64,000 nucleotides of DNA from Lyophyllum atratum. Its lineage: Eukaryota; Basidiomycota; Agaricomycetes; Agaricales; Lyophyllaceae. The stretch's first letter is position 1. Each line of letters opens with the position of its first letter. A model generated the notes under the pieces. It saw only the letters and a program-made list of their open reading frames with translations, ran no database searches and was not told where the DNA came from. Positions 12,124 through 24,597 of the stretch are shown here, piece after piece. The position numbers were made by a program, and so were the translations under genes. The stretch spans positions 248,001-312,000 of the forward strand of contig JACGCN010000022.1 of the NCBI GenBank assembly GCA_014905825.1, written 5' to 3'.

Positions 12124-14800
12124 TCATACAGTCGGAGTCGGAGTCTTGTCTCCTTCTGCAATCGGAAGACTGGTCACTTCAAGAACAGGAATTCTTATTG
12201 TAGATCGCCGACTGTCCGGAAAGTAAAAAAGGTCCTGAGGCTCTGTGCAATCAACTTTATCGTGCCTGGCATCGCGTCCATCAACGCGTCCAACAAGAAT
12301 TGAAGTGATACATACATATACCACAAATGTTCAATAACGACGTCTCGTCGTGCCCAATTGTCAACATAAGTGGCACAGTGGTTGCAGGTCCAGCAGCTCT
12401 CGTTGCGCACGGGGTCGAGCGTTTCTGAGAGTTTCACAATGTTGGCTTCATCAGATGTCAACACCTGCCACGTCGGGTCGGTCGGGTGTGTATGCTTCAT
12501 CGCATGTGCCACCTGTAAATCGGTTAAATATGCAGAAAAATCATCAGAGTGGGGAAAAAAATATCTACCCCGGCGCGCCATGTATAAACGGACCGAGCAA
12601 AACGGCCAGTCATGCGTTTCTTCACCGTGCACTCAGAACAGAAGAAGCGTAGATCGCATTGATCCATGTCGGCTGGCGTGGCGTGGGTAGCACTGAGACC
12701 AGCGAGCGAAATAAGGCTAGTGGCAGCCGCGGACCCTTTGGTAGAGAAGACAGGGCTAAGGTCTTTCTCGGACAAACGGTTGTATGGACTGAGCTTGCAG
12801 TGGTGCGAACTGGCACCATCATATGCAAATAGAGGCTTGCCATAATGGGATCCCCAAGGCGAATAACTCACGTCGCAAGTAGAGCCACATTCGAAAACAG
12901 TTGTCGCTAGATCTATAGGGTCGATAGTGCGACTGCTACTCGTGGGCTGGGATGGACTGATATAGATAGAAATCAAGCATTAGAGAAATTCCGGGGGCAA
13001 GATATCGAGTGACTCACATCTTCTCCCTCAATGCCGATTTTCTCTTTTCAGACCACACTGATATTAAGCCAGGAAGCATAGACACCGCCTCTTCGAAGCT
13101 TGATTCGTTGACAGTGACTTCATCTGGGCTGTTCACAACTTGGGCGAACGGGGCAAACTTGCAAAGTTCGTCGGTAGTCGGGTTATATAGCCACTGGGAC
13201 GGGACAAGTGCCTCCAGGTATGATCTATACACTGTGCCAACGATTCTCTTCCTGAGTTTCAGAAGTACCTCACGGGCGGCAGTAATGCGGGCCGCTTGTC
13301 GTGCTAAAATATGGGGTTCCAGGATGGGTCGGATGCGTTTCCAAACTCCGGTCATGTTCAGTAGGGGCAAGAGGAAGGATAGCGAATTTCGGACGTACTC
13401 CTGTCCGTGAGTTCTGAGTTCAGGTGACATTCTTTATCCGATTGGATACCCGAACGGATGTCAGCTTCTAGGTACCCCAACGACTCGAACCTTGCGATGA
13501 TGCTGATAGGTAACATAAGTTAATATGGATGAAGCAAGAGGCCAAGACCATACGCGCTATATCGTTGTGGTCTCTTGTCCTCCCTAGGAGAAACCATCGA
13601 CCGAAATGCGGCGGTCAACTTATCGACATTCTAACGCATTCTGTGAGGCCTAATGACCAGTAGGAAACTTCTATAATCATTCACCTCGCGAACGCTCTGC
13701 ACGAGTTCCATCCTCTCTATTTGAAACTCGTTCAGCCTCTGCTTTGCCCCTGGCAGTTGCTTGCGGACGTCTTCTTTAAAGTCCGCTAGCTGTTTTGCTG
13801 TATCATCGATATCAGATGCCCAGTAAAACTTGCTGCTCGATTGACGGCCTTCAGCAAAGCCACCAACTGGAGACAAACATGATCAGCGAGACGCAAGGTG
13901 ATAGCAGAGTAGATATGCAATTACCATTTGTATATGGGATGAAAGTTAAGATGGTATCGTCGTAATTGGGGTATACGCGGGGGAACCTCGATGCTACAAT
14001 AAGACTGCGGAGGCTCGAGCATTATGTTCGTGGTCTACGGAAGAGTAGTAGGAGCAGCAACGTACTTTTTCTTTCTGCATGACACGCAGACACGACGGCG
14101 GATTCCAAAGTCAACGTTCAGAACGTACTTCGTTCCACAATTCTATGGAATTGGCAATTTAATCAGTCATTATATAGCGAAAAGAAGAAGGATTCGATAT
14201 GGGTACCTCGCAATGGTTCTCAAAAATTAGCACCGCCCACCTGGGTTCCGAGAAATCAGCCGGGCATGCTGGGCACCCGAGGTTTTCTCGAGCAGATTTC
14301 CAAACAGTGACGGCGTTACGCGTCATAAGCATAGCACGGAGGGATTTGCTTGCGCGTGTCAGCGAGATGAGGTCTTTGGGTGACAGAAAGCGGAGGATCT
14401 GTCGCACATAAATAAGGACATGGAGATTTAGAATACAGCCTCGAAGCTGCGTACCTCAAACTGTATGTCCATTGGCATGGTCGGCAGAAGGCTGACAGAT
14501 TTACGCCGAATCTTGGACTGCTTGGGTGGCGTATTCGGGCTGGGGCTATCCGAAAACTTCGTGCGCTTCGCTGGAGCCCTTCCGCTCGAGTCGCCTGGAC
14601 AGGTTTAAACTAACACAGCCAGGAGAGATTTGAAGAGGCTACTGACGAGACGGTTTTTCCTCCCAATCACTTCCTTCGTCATCAGAATCTTCAGACACAT
14701 CATCGTCGTAGTCGAGCTCATCATCGCTGTCCATGAAGTCTTCTTCTCGATGCTTCATGACTTCCGCAAGCTTTCCAGATTGTCGTCGAGTAGTCACCAT
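12124..14800 (-). CDS. F-box protein with Cys-rich zinc modules (inverted paralog)
   Basis: This is the paralog of the gene at 5786, in opposite orientation. It starts MVTTRRQSGKLAEV, then an acidic run with DDELDYDDD. The F-box continues ILRFLSPKDLISLTR, followed by RNAVTVWKSARENLGCPACP, the FGIRRRVCVSCRKK block, the coiled coil (KQRLNEFQIERMELVQ), FFCSECTVKKRMT, and CWTCNHC with the closing HDKVDC. Exons pair one to one with the forward copy, but it stops soon after the first C-terminal C-x2-C/H module (TPTPTV) and lacks the second one. Divergence is substantial although all frames appear open, so the duplication is not recent. Expected role: substrate adaptor of an SCF ubiquitin ligase (inferred). 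The ATG at 14800 matches the start of the forward copy. Confidence 0.75.
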
Positions 14801-15376
14801 TGTTTGCTGAAAACGTGGCCGAGGATGTGAGGTGGTTCTGGGATAGCGTGGATTCCTGCATTTGGGCCAGAAGTTAATTTATATGTGGCGGGATGAGTCC
14901 GGTGATGAAAGGACAGCCTTCTGGACACGTGGCTTGCGTCGGTGACTCGTTGGCATCAATTCCGACGCTTTTCCATCAATCCCGACGCTAAGTAGGAGAC
15001 ACCAATTTAAATTTGGGGTAACACGCGCTCAACACGCGCCCGACGCGTCAATGCCTACCTGATGACACTGACATGAAATTCGAGTCAACATGACATACAG
15101 ATCCGCCGCCTACACGACCTGCCGATGGAGTTCTGAGCGTCGCCTATGATTCAAGAAACCAGAACATGAGTCCAGGATGCGATTATTGTCATTTCTGCGA
15201 CATGGAAGTGGACATTACTGGATATATGTTGTTCATCGCGTATGTCTTACAGATACAAGAAATCAGAGATAGAAGTATTGTAGTCAGGTACAGTCAACGT
15301 GCATATGAAAGTAAGCTATAGCCCGTTATTGTGTGAGGTTCCGAGTCACGGAACTGAAACACACATGGCTAGCGAG
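14801..15376. other. intergenic, no gene recognised
   Basis: About 575 bases upstream of the inverted F-box gene and downstream of the next minus-strand gene. No coding or repeat signal recognised. Confidence 0.45.
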
Positions 15377-17005
15377 TCATTGCCCGGTGTTGAATAAAGC
15401 CCGAACCTCCCTCCAGAGGCATGGTGGTAATGCTTCGTACTGGTACAGCGGGTCGTCAATTGGCCACGGATCATATGACCCATTCACGCTCCTGATGTTC
15501 GGAAAAATATCAGCGAGCTTAGAGGCGACCCATTGAGCATCGGAGATAGGGGAGTTCGAGAAAGACAAGAGGATAGAGCTGTCGTTGGGAAGAGCTGGGG
15601 AAGGGAGGATATTTCCTTTGTCTCTGGCATCGATACTTATGCGGAGGCTGCAGAGGTGAGGACAGTGCTCTGCAAGCGCTGAAACGGCAGCTAAAGTGGC
15701 TCGAGGCTGATGGCACAGTGCTCCATCATAAACGAGATCAAGTTCGGACAACGAAGGAAAAGCTCTTGCAAGTTCTTCCAGACATGCATCGTCGAAATCA
15801 AGGTAGAGGGGTGTCTTGAAGCCAAATTCAAGGAGGTCGGAAATTACGAGGATATGTTGAATGACGTTGAAACTGACGCTTCCAATCCGGAGCAGCTCAT
15901 CCGCATCGACATCCGGAACGCTGTTATCCAGCCATATGGTTTCAACAGATGTGCGAGCTGGACAAGTGGCCAACGTAGAGCAGACATTGTCCCACTCCTC
16001 GGGGGTTAACAATCTATCCATGAACTGGAGTCCGATCCACCGAAGTTTTGGGGAAGTAATACTGCTCAGCAGTTTGACGGCGTCTTCAGCCGAATGGCAC
16101 CGGAAGGTGAGAGACGATAGTGTCTGGAAAGAAGGTAACGTGGATGCTCGTAGGGGAAGCACGGTGGAAGATCCAGACGATAAGGTGTGTAGGTCCGGGA
16201 GGCTCATGAGGTGATGAATTGCCTCGGAAGTTATCACACCATGGGATTTAAGACGCTGCAGGTGCGGCAGGTCACGAACCATGGTTGACACTAAATCTGA
16301 TGGTACATTGCTGATTTCCAACGATCGAAGTGCGGGATAACGACGAGGAAGGGACCTTATGAGGGGGTAGTGATTTTTCGAATCGAGGTCGCAACGTTCG
16401 TTGAGCGATAGTTCTGTGAGGTAGGGTCCAGTATGCTCATACACAATCACAAAAACCAGCGGCGATGGATGAGAGAAGGCCAGCGAGACAACATTCGGGA
16501 ATAATAGGGTAGTTTTCGCAGCAGTGTGCAAAGCACTGAATATCTCGGGCGGCGTCTGGGTGACTTTGACCCACGTCCACGGGGCCACCGGATGTGTAGC
16601 TTCTGTCGAAATTGATAGGTGCCTGAGGCGATGGGACTTCTCCGTAAAAGCTTTGATATCTGACGGAATAATTGCTCTGGAGAACTCCTACGAAGAATTT
16701 CAGGGACGTGATGAGAAGCGGAAACAAAATTCGGAATGAATACGCACCAACCAAGGGGTCCCAATGTCGTCGCCTACTTCCGTCCACAGATCCGCCGGCA
16801 TGCACTTTACAATGGGTGCCATGGTGTCCATCTCTGACCAGATATAATCGTTGGCGGGGTCGACAAAGGCACGGCAAGTTGATGCCATCGCGGCCAAGTC
16901 CTTGCAGTTGGGAGAATTGGGTTTGTAGGGCCGGTCACGGCATGCGTGAAGAGTTTTGCAGATATGGTTCAGAATTTCAGGCATCAGCAGGCATGGGTGG
17001 ACCAT
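15377..17005 (-). CDS. F-box/LRR-like protein, paralog of 40509-42135
   Basis: Two exons (16748-17005 and 15377-16687) give 522 residues. Exon 1 starts MVHPCLLMPEILNHICK, an F-box-like helix pair, then CKDLAAMASTCRAFVDPAND and YIWSEMDT, a pattern common in agaricomycete F-box proteins. Exon 2 starts EFSRAIIPSDIKAF and holds degenerate leucine-rich-type repeats (for example LPRRYPALRSLEISNVP and LARAFPSLSELDLVY). The gene at 40509 has the same intron position and matching motifs (IVPSDF, SLPRRYPRLRLL). Probable cytosolic or nuclear SCF substrate receptor; the target is unknown. The ATG at 17005 aligns with the shared HPCL motif of the paralog. Confidence 0.75.
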
Positions 17006-17895
17006 TGCGAGAGCTCTGCGTTGAAGGAGACGGGGAAAACAGGTTATAGATCAAGAGATTAAGAGAGGACTCGCATTCCATCAAAGTCGTGCGTTGAAGG
17101 CCATTGACAGCTGAAGCCGGAGTCAATGTCACCGACGAGGTGGGCGCGGACACCGGGATGTTTAGAATTTCATGATGGAGTGTCACAAAAGCGTCAATTG
17201 GACGAGACCTTCCAAAGCATTGTAGCTCACGTCTATAAAAGATCTCTCTGTAAGTAGGCACCTTCAGACGAATTCCGAGATTCTGGAATCAAGCGTCTAG
17301 CCGCACTTACTGTTGTACAACTGCCTACTGGTTGCGTTACAAGACCAACTCGGACCAATGATGATCGATGATCGATGACTGGCAGCTCGGTCCGATACTT
17401 TTCGCCATCGTCGCCAGATTCATGCAGAAAAGTTAGACCCGAATGAAACCTGTCAGGGTTTGAAGCTTTGTAGATGATTCAGAGGCTCATACAGTAGTAC
17501 TCGACTAGCAGGCTGCAGCGGTACCAGGGAGACCTCAATGATCCATCGCACTCATGTTCTTGTTTTCCAAAGGTGAAGAAAGAGCGAATGCGAGTAAATT
17601 GGAGATTATTGAAGGGAAGATAAGACTCGGTCGACTTGGTGCTGCCACTGCGTGGTTGAGTCGATAGTTAGGTTGCAGGATAAACGCGATATCACATATC
17701 ATATTACATAATTATTATGAACTTGCCATCCTCCTCTTCGACAACCACGCTCTGACCACGCTCCTTCAGGTTGTGATATCAACGACGCTTTTGCTTCCTT
17801 ACTTGCTGTGCCTTGTCATATTCTACGTTATTGGATTTCTTCTAATCAGCGCCAACGACTTTCACAACGGAACGGACACTACCAAGACCTAATGC
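17006..17895. promoter_or_regulatory. divergent promoter region
   Basis: About 890 bases between the starts of the F-box gene (-) and the kinase gene (+). It includes a short direct repeat of GATGATC near 17360-17380 and AT-rich sequence near 17690-17720. An open frame at 16977-17261 (minus) overlaps it but lacks support. Confidence 0.4.
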
Positions 17896-20639
17896 ATGTC
17901 TCTCTCATGGGTCCAACGCAAAGCACGATTGGCACTGCTACTGAAGAGCCAGGACGACGAGGATGCAGAAGGATTGGCTCTCGATCGGATTCTGCATGGT
18001 CAAAGTGTCATCGGAAAAACAGGTCAGTAACGTGTTGCTCATTGCCTAACACGCGGCTAACGTTCGCGACGCGCTCTTCAGCGAAGACGACCGAAATCGA
18101 CGCGATACGATTCCAAGATAGAGATTTATCAGTGGCTGGAACACTTGAGTATGGACAGTTTGGTGTGGTGCGTCTGATTCTACTGGTCTGTACCATCGGC
18201 ACACGAGGCCTGATTTTCGTAGATCTACGTTGTGGCATGCCGTCTCGATGGACGTGTATATATACGCAAATCGATAGAGAAGAAATTTGCGCTCAGAAAT
18301 CGTGATGTGCGCCCGTCTGCCTTAAGTCAGAGACGCTAAACTAATGGGTGGACTTACTCCAGCAATGTGCACCTCAATTAGAACGTGACATCTTGCTTCA
18401 AGCACACAAGTCTGACTCGAAATGGGCCCCGCATCTTCTTTGCGCCTTCCAGACGCCTACCCATCTCAACCTCGTCATGGATTATGCAGAGGGAGGGAAC
18501 CTCTGGGACGTCCTAGAGTCCAGCCCTCACGATGGCAAAGTTTTAGAGGCAGACCTCATGTGGTGGGCCCCGCAGCTTGTCAGCGCCATTCACTGGTGTC
18601 ATTCCCAAGGATTTGTTCATCGGTATGTCATGCGACATTTTGGCGTCTTTCAAGGTGGCTTAGACGAAGGTTGACAGGGATATCAAACCACACAACTTTG
18701 TGTTGACACCGAATGCTCACGTCCTTTTGATTGACTTTGGCTCCGCCGCGCCCCTGCTGCCCCCGGACTCAGACGGGATCCAACTGCTGCCGAAGCGGTA
18801 TTGCCTCGTTCCCTGCGGGACTTGCGACTATATATCACCCGAAATCCTCAAGGCGCACGAGGAGGCTCTAGTAGCACTTGAAATGGAGGATGATTCACAG
18901 ATCGTCCACACGACGGACGATGCGCAGGGGTATGGCCGGGAAACGGACTGGTGGAGCCTCGGCGCGATGCTGTACGAAATGGCATACGGTACTGCCCCGT
19001 TTTTCGCCAAGGATATCCGACAGACGTATCTGAAGATCATTGATCACGAGGTCCAGCTCTCCTTCTATTTCTTCTGTAATCAGTGTCTGAATATTGCTGC
19101 AGAAGTGCCTCTACTTCGATCGCAAAACACCGGTATCGTCTCGGTACCAGGAGTTTCTGCGTTTGTATGAACTTCATCTCTTTGGTCTCAATCTAGCTGA
19201 TGGATGCTAGATTATTGACTCGTGCTGAACGACGCCTTGGCCGGCGCGACATTCAGGAAATCACTAACCATCCGATCTTCCGGAATGTGGACTGGGACAC
19301 TCTCCCTACCCGTAAGTCCAGGCCTTCATCTCATCTCTATACTCAATCACCTGATAATCTTGGTGATTCAGAGGAAGCACCGCCTGGTCTTCATCTTCCG
19401 CAATTCACATACACGGAACCCGCGCAGCTCGCGCCGTCGCCCGCTCCTGCTGGACTTCAATCACAGCCCGAAGACAGTCATTCTCAGGGGTTCGCCTTCT
19501 CCGCCTTGTTCCAATCCTCCAACGGATCATCATCCCCTGGCTTATCCATCCTTCGCTCAAGAACCTCGCCTCACCCCGTACGACCACCAGAAGAAGATGC
19601 CACTGCATCCTTCATCGGATTCAGCTGGGGGCCCGCAGCAGACGCCTTCCCCGCCCAAGAGCCAGACGAAGACCCCGGACCTGAAGATGCCACCCTCTCC
19701 TACATGAACACTCCCCGCCCCATACGCATCCCCTCCACCTATCTCACCCCCAACCCCGCATTCATCACCCCCCGCTGGTCCGCCAGGCCCACCCCCTTCG
19801 CCGGCCTCGACAGATTCAGCACCCCGATGCGGCCGAGCGCCCTCACCCCGAACCCACACGCCACTCTCCAGCGTACCAGCACCATCCGCCGGACGGGCGA
19901 ACGCCGCAGTGTGTCTGATCGCGAAGCGATGAAGCAGCTGGTTGACTGCGTGGGCATGAGCGCACGCAAAAAGGTGCTCGAAAGCGGCCGCAAGCCCCGC
20001 CTTCTCACCCGCTCCGGCAGCAACGGGAGCCTCACCAGGAAGGAGCTGCGCTTCCACCCCGGTGCGCCCATCCCCGTCCCAGACCTCATCAACACCAGCA
20101 CGAGCGCAGGCGGTGGCCCTGGCATCGCATCGTCGCTACACTCCCGCCTGGCGAAGCCCCCGAAACCCATCCTGGTGAACCATCACCACCACCAAGCCGT
20201 ATGGTCAGGCTCCGAGGACACGGATTCCGAGGGCCCACCTAGCCCCAGCCCGACGCCGCGTCCGGGCTCGGCGATGTCGACGCTGTCGAGAAGGAGTGGG
20301 ACGCCGACTGTGAACTCTACTCGGATGGGGATGGGGATGGGCACGATGTCGAGTACGAGCACGATGTTGCTGGGCATTCCGAGGAGTATGAGCGGTCGGT
20401 CGTTGAGCTTTAGTCGGTCGATGGATTTGTCGGCTTCGTTTAGGAGCGCCATGGATGAGGTACAGGAGCGGGAGCGGGAGCAGGAACAAGAGGAGGAGCG
20501 GAAAGAGCAGCCGGTGCAGGATCGGCCAACGCCGAAGCTGAGGACGTTTGAGGAGATGGAAGGCAGGCTGGCAGTGATGATGGGTGATATTAAAGGTGTA
20601 GAGGAGCGTCTGGCGAGGGTGGCTGCGAAAGTGCGATGA
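17896..20639 (+). CDS. AGC-family Ser/Thr protein kinase (DMPK/NDR-like)
   Basis: Eight exons (introns 18023-18081, 18168-18222, 18307-18362, 18623-18677, 19051-19102, 19165-19210, 19312-19371) give 786 residues. Kinase motifs in order: a glycine loop EYGQFGV, in which the first Gly of GxGxxG is Glu; a VYIRK lysine; ERDILLQA for helix C; HRDIKPHN; IDFGSAA; CGTCDYISPE; and ETDWWSLGAMLYEM. Catalytic Asp and metal-binding Asp are present, so activity is expected. GTCDYISPE and DWWSLG are typical of the AGC DMPK/MRCK/NDR branch. A Pro/Ser-rich tail of about 430 residues follows and ends in a short coiled coil. Known relatives control cytoskeleton and polarity; the exact orthologue cannot be named here. 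The small exon 6 joins in frame only with the acceptor at 19210. Confidence 0.85.
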
Positions 20640-20843
20640 TATCTCTCATTTATTGATCACTGGCTGGGACAATGCTGGCACGCCCATCATAGATTCTGGA
20701 TTAACATTCACATTAGAAGGCGGACTGTATTGATGAATAGTACAGCTCAAGTAATGTATAATTTACGGCACATGAATACAAGCACAAAATAGCAATAATA
20801 TACGTACAAGCTACAGCTTCTCTCACTCCTACTCCAGCTCTGA

Positions 20844-22626
20844 CTATGGCGCTGGTCTCGAAGCAGCCTCAGAGCTCACCGAGTCCATAGCCTGCGTTGT
20901 GGCCTTCGAAATCATGAAGAAAGCCTCAAAGAGTGCAGGGACGACGAAGGGCTCCCTGCACTCCCTCTTCACGTCCTCCAGCGCGGCCTCTGCCTGTGAC
21001 CTCAATTTCCTCTCCTCCACCAACTCAGCTTCCACTTCTCGAAGCCGCACCCGCAGTTCTACACCCGTGTACCACATCAGTCTAGGGTTAATCGTCGAAG
21101 CAGGACGGTCCGACATACCAGAATCCTCCCATGTCTCCCTTGGCGTCCTCATGCTCGCGCCATTCCGAGAATCAAGCGCACTCAGCTCAGACATGATCGA
21201 TGCCTCTCGCACGACTCCCGCCGTAATCTGCCGCCGCACGTCCCATAGCTCACGCGTCAGCCGGGTGACGTCTGCCTGTGCATCCATGGTGTTATTGGTG
21301 GCCGGTGTGGGTTGTACGTATGTTCGCCGGCTCCATCGGTCGGGGCTGCGACTGCGCTTGCGAGATGAGTGCGTGGGGGAGGGCAGCTGGATTTGGGCCT
21401 GCATTGGCTGAGATTGTGGTTGAGTTGAGATGGTCAGGCCGGGCGGTGCCTGAGGAGGCAAGATGGTCAGGCAGGAGGCGATCGTGGTAGGAATGGGACT
21501 AACGAAGGTTGATTCTGGAGGGGAAAGGCGCAGCGGGGGTATCTAGCATGCGGATGTCATGGATCAGGCGGAGAAAGTATAGAAGCAGCTGCTACACGCA
21601 CTGTGGGTGAGATGGGTAGGACTTTGATGGGCCGGGGTGTCTGTCGACGTGAAGTGAGTGAACTGTTCTGTCTACCGCAGGGTAGTACACATACAGTGGT
21701 GAATGCTCGCACGGAAGATGATATTGACATAGGGGAGCCGTACTCCCCGTCGTCAGAATGTACCTTATCAGAGATATCATGTCAGATTAGATCTACTGTA
21801 CGGAATAAGCCGACAGACCAAGGAAGGTCCAAGGGCAGGTGGTGATGGTACAGACGAGGCCACTGAATCTCGGCCAGGGGACTGTGAAAGAACTTTAAGT
21901 TTGATATGAGCGCCACGTGCCAGCAGTAGAAAGAAACATGCATCAGGGATGACGGGTTCGATTGGTTCGTTTTTGGGTATCTTAAGCGCCGACGCCATGT
22001 TGTCCAGCAACATTTGGGCCTCGTTTCGCAGGGCTGGTTGCGTGTGCAGCATCGACTCTCCATCGGATCGGCGCCACTGCTTGTTGCGGTATATTGGTTG
22101 CTTGCTCTCGGATGCGGCGAGAGGGACGCTTGTAGCAGAAGACATTCAGCAATCGGGAATCATGTCTATGTGGGCGCTTGATGACGTACTGATAGTCCTC
22201 GTGTAGTGACAGCCTATCACTATTTATTCACAATTAGTATCTTCCCAACCTGGTATGGAGTTTAACATACATAGATAGTTCTTTCAGCAACTGTCTCCGA
22301 GTTCCATCATTATCAGGGCCATTGATACGGCCTGCGAGATGCTTGTAAAGAACCTAAACGCGGAGATGTATCAAGGTGAACGATTGCGATACTCCAAGCA
22401 CTATACTCACACCTTGATACTGTGCATTTGGCCAGTCAAATTCACATTCTGCCTGTCCATTCGGCAGTCTGGTGATCTTTATGTTCTCCACCTTCGGGTG
22501 GGGGAGTTTGAGCGTCACTAGGTCCTCCCTGAGTACTTTGATAGCCTCGAAGCTGTCCGGTTCAAAATTCTGAGCTTTATGACCACTGTATCGAAGGGTG
22601 ACTGTGAGATCGAGGAGGCTTGCCAT
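20844..22626 (-). CDS. unrecognised multi-exon protein with C-terminal coiled coil
   Basis: I read this as one gene. It starts MASLLDLTVTLRYSGHKAQN at 22626, a globular-looking N-terminus of about 70 residues (LPHPKVENIKITRLPNGQ). Short exons follow, joined in frame: VLYKHLAGRINGPDN, IDRLSLHEDY, then QPIYRNKQWRRSDGES with LRNEAQMLLDNMASALK, VHSDDGEYGS, TPRPIKVLPISPT and IPPLRLSPPES. The last exon is Gln/Pro-rich, basic (RKRSRSPDRWSRR, a likely nuclear localisation signal) and ends in a coiled coil (LREVEAELVEERKLRSQAEA). I do not recognise the family. The C-terminal exon and stop at 20844 are the surest part; joins between 21470 and 22200 are inferred from splice sites and phase alone. Two genes rather than one remains possible. 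Confidence 0.5.
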
Positions 22627-22923
22627 TACAAGTTGTACAGGTTTTTCATGAAAGGAAAAACAAAGATGAGACAACTTCAAGACCGTTTTTGCCTCCGCGA
22701 ATGGTCACGTGGCCGTTACTGAATGAGATCATCTCAGTCGCGCAGCTGAGCCAAGGAGTGCGAAGTTCACTCTGACTTGTCTTGGTAGATGAAACGGCTA
22801 CGAGTTGAAATGATGTAGAAATTGACAGCGATAGATGTACTGGTTGAGAAAACAAGTGTTTATGAGATACATGAAGTCAGTCGTATGGCTAGGTTGGTGG
22901 CACCCATAGATCATGCCAAACAC

Positions 22924-23467
22924 CTAGTACCCAACACTGATCAGATAATCGGCCAGATTTTCAACGACAGGCGTGGCTTCTGGTGCTTGGATTGGTGCAA
23001 CGTATTCCGCGACAAGTATCGCCTGGACAGTCTTCACGATCACCACACCATCAGCCTATTGATAGGGTGAGTAGGATTCAGGTAGACAGCTAGGACGACT
23101 GCTTCGCACCTGCTTCTTTCCATAGATGCTACGTTCTGAAGCCTGTAGGGTGAAAAACTTCTGATCATTCAGACGCACACCCGATGCCTGCACCTTCGCC
23201 GTGTCCTTGAAACCGGCGATGAGAGCATTCTGTTCAGCGGTTGATAACTGAATCAAAGCCAAAGGTTCTAGACTTTCACTTATTACCATGACTAGTTGTA
23301 ACGCACTGTGTATCCTGGTGTAGAAGCCCAGATTCCACCCTGCAGACCTACGATCGCGGCTCTGGCTACTTTGCCACTTCCGACAAGGTTGGTATCAACG
23401 TATGCTGAGAAAAACATGAGTTTTCTCCATACAAGATAGTTGATGAGGAACTACTTTGCCAGGACAT
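22924..23467 (-). CDS. PFY1: profilin
   Basis: Four exons encode 126 residues, the standard length. The first exon is only 13 bases (MSWQ plus one base); then TYVDTNLVGSGKVARAAIVG and GGIWASTPGYT. The third reads LSTAEQNALIAGFKDT ... GQ-like KFFTLQASERSIYGKKQ, and the fourth ADGVVIVKTVQAILVAEYVA, ending LADYLISVGY. These are the conserved actin- and poly-proline-binding motifs of profilin (N-terminal W and Y, C-terminal Y). It binds actin monomers, promotes nucleotide exchange and delivers actin to formins in the cytosol. The tiny first exon is common in fungal profilin genes, and the ATG at 23467 follows from it. Confidence 0.95.
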
Positions 23468-24597
23468 GCTGTATGATCTGGAATTATAGTGTGGTTAACA
23501 ATTGAAGAGGAGAAGGCGATGAGCGACAGGCGAGGTATTCTATCGGAAGCGGGATCGGAGATGTCCTAGATATGAATTTGATCGGCGATGACATAAGAAA
23601 TATGCCGGCCCTATGGCAACCACGGGATTGACGCGACGCGACGTGACGGCGACTTGTGCGATGTAAGTACCTAGTCTTACTGACGTATGTCTGCATGTTC
23701 ACCGCGCTCTGATATACGTATTTTAGTCCACCCATCTGCGAAACGTCTCCGAGAGGCTAGTCACCATCCGTTTTGAATTCGATCTCAGGTGGTGGGAGTC
23801 GAAGTGATAGGATGTCTACGGCATGTGTGATACTGAAACGACCTGCTGCACCTCCGAGTCAGCCTGCACTCGCGAAGAGGTCCAATAGACGAGGATCACC
23901 GAGGACCCAATTCATGGGCTCCAGCGCTGCATCGCCCAGCGGAGGTCTTACGTATCCGAGCAGGAGCTAAGGATCTTCTGGACAGACATCTACTCGCCGC
24001 TGATACGCCGTCGGGAGCGTGAGGAAGCTCGTTCTCTCCTCCTTCCCCGGCTTACGGCCTCTGACCGTCGATGCATTATTCTTCGAAGTCCACCAATAGT
24101 AGACTTATTAGCGAGACACTTGGAATAAATATTGTCATCACCATCTGCAGTCTATCTGGACTTTGTAATCGCTCTGTTTGCTCTGTGTATGGATACTTGG
24201 TGTACGCTCGCGTCGCGACTAGTGATGCATAGATATACAAGTTATATCTTGGTGTTGGGAGAGCGTGTGCAGGTCGGTTGCAAAGGTTGCAAATGTCCAA
24301 AATGCGGACTAGAGCGAACCTTGTCAACCTGTTCCTAAATCCTCATTCTCGTCACCATTGTCGTCCTCGTCGCTCATAGATACTGTCGAATGCATCCGGG
24401 TGGCTATGGAACATCCCTCAAGGGAAAGCGGTGATTGAGATAATGGAGATGTTGCCGATTGTCGTCCATGTAGCCTGGATTTGCGAAACATGGCGCTGCC
24501 ATTGAGCTAACCTTCCGTACCTGTATTGCGAATGCCTGCGATGTGCGTCGACGACGTAACGAACCACTAGGGACCATGTCATTCCAGATAATCATAT
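23468..24597. other. gene-poor stretch upstream of profilin
   Basis: About 1.1 kb upstream of profilin and left of the duplicated island. Apart from the possible broken gene at 23812-24127, no gene, RNA or repeat is recognised. Confidence 0.4.
23812..24127 (+). pseudogene. possible short gene or frame-broken gene remnant
   Basis: An ATG at 23812 opens 52 residues (MSTACVILKRPAAPPSQPAL, basic, Pro/Ser-rich). Just before its stop at 23970, the frame shifted by one base stays open for about 55 residues and looks protein-like (ELRIFWTDIYSPLIRRRERE, ending VDLLARHLE). No splice pair of acceptable length joins them (only about 19 bases fit). Either a one-base frame break split an older gene, or the two frames are unrelated. 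The composition resembles a basic, possibly mitochondrial or ribosomal protein, but no family is recognised. Confidence 0.3.

Noticed and set aside
13470..13500. GACTCGAACC resembling a tRNA T-arm on the minus strand
   Set aside because: It is within the coding sequence of the F-box paralog, and no anticodon or acceptor stem can be built around it.
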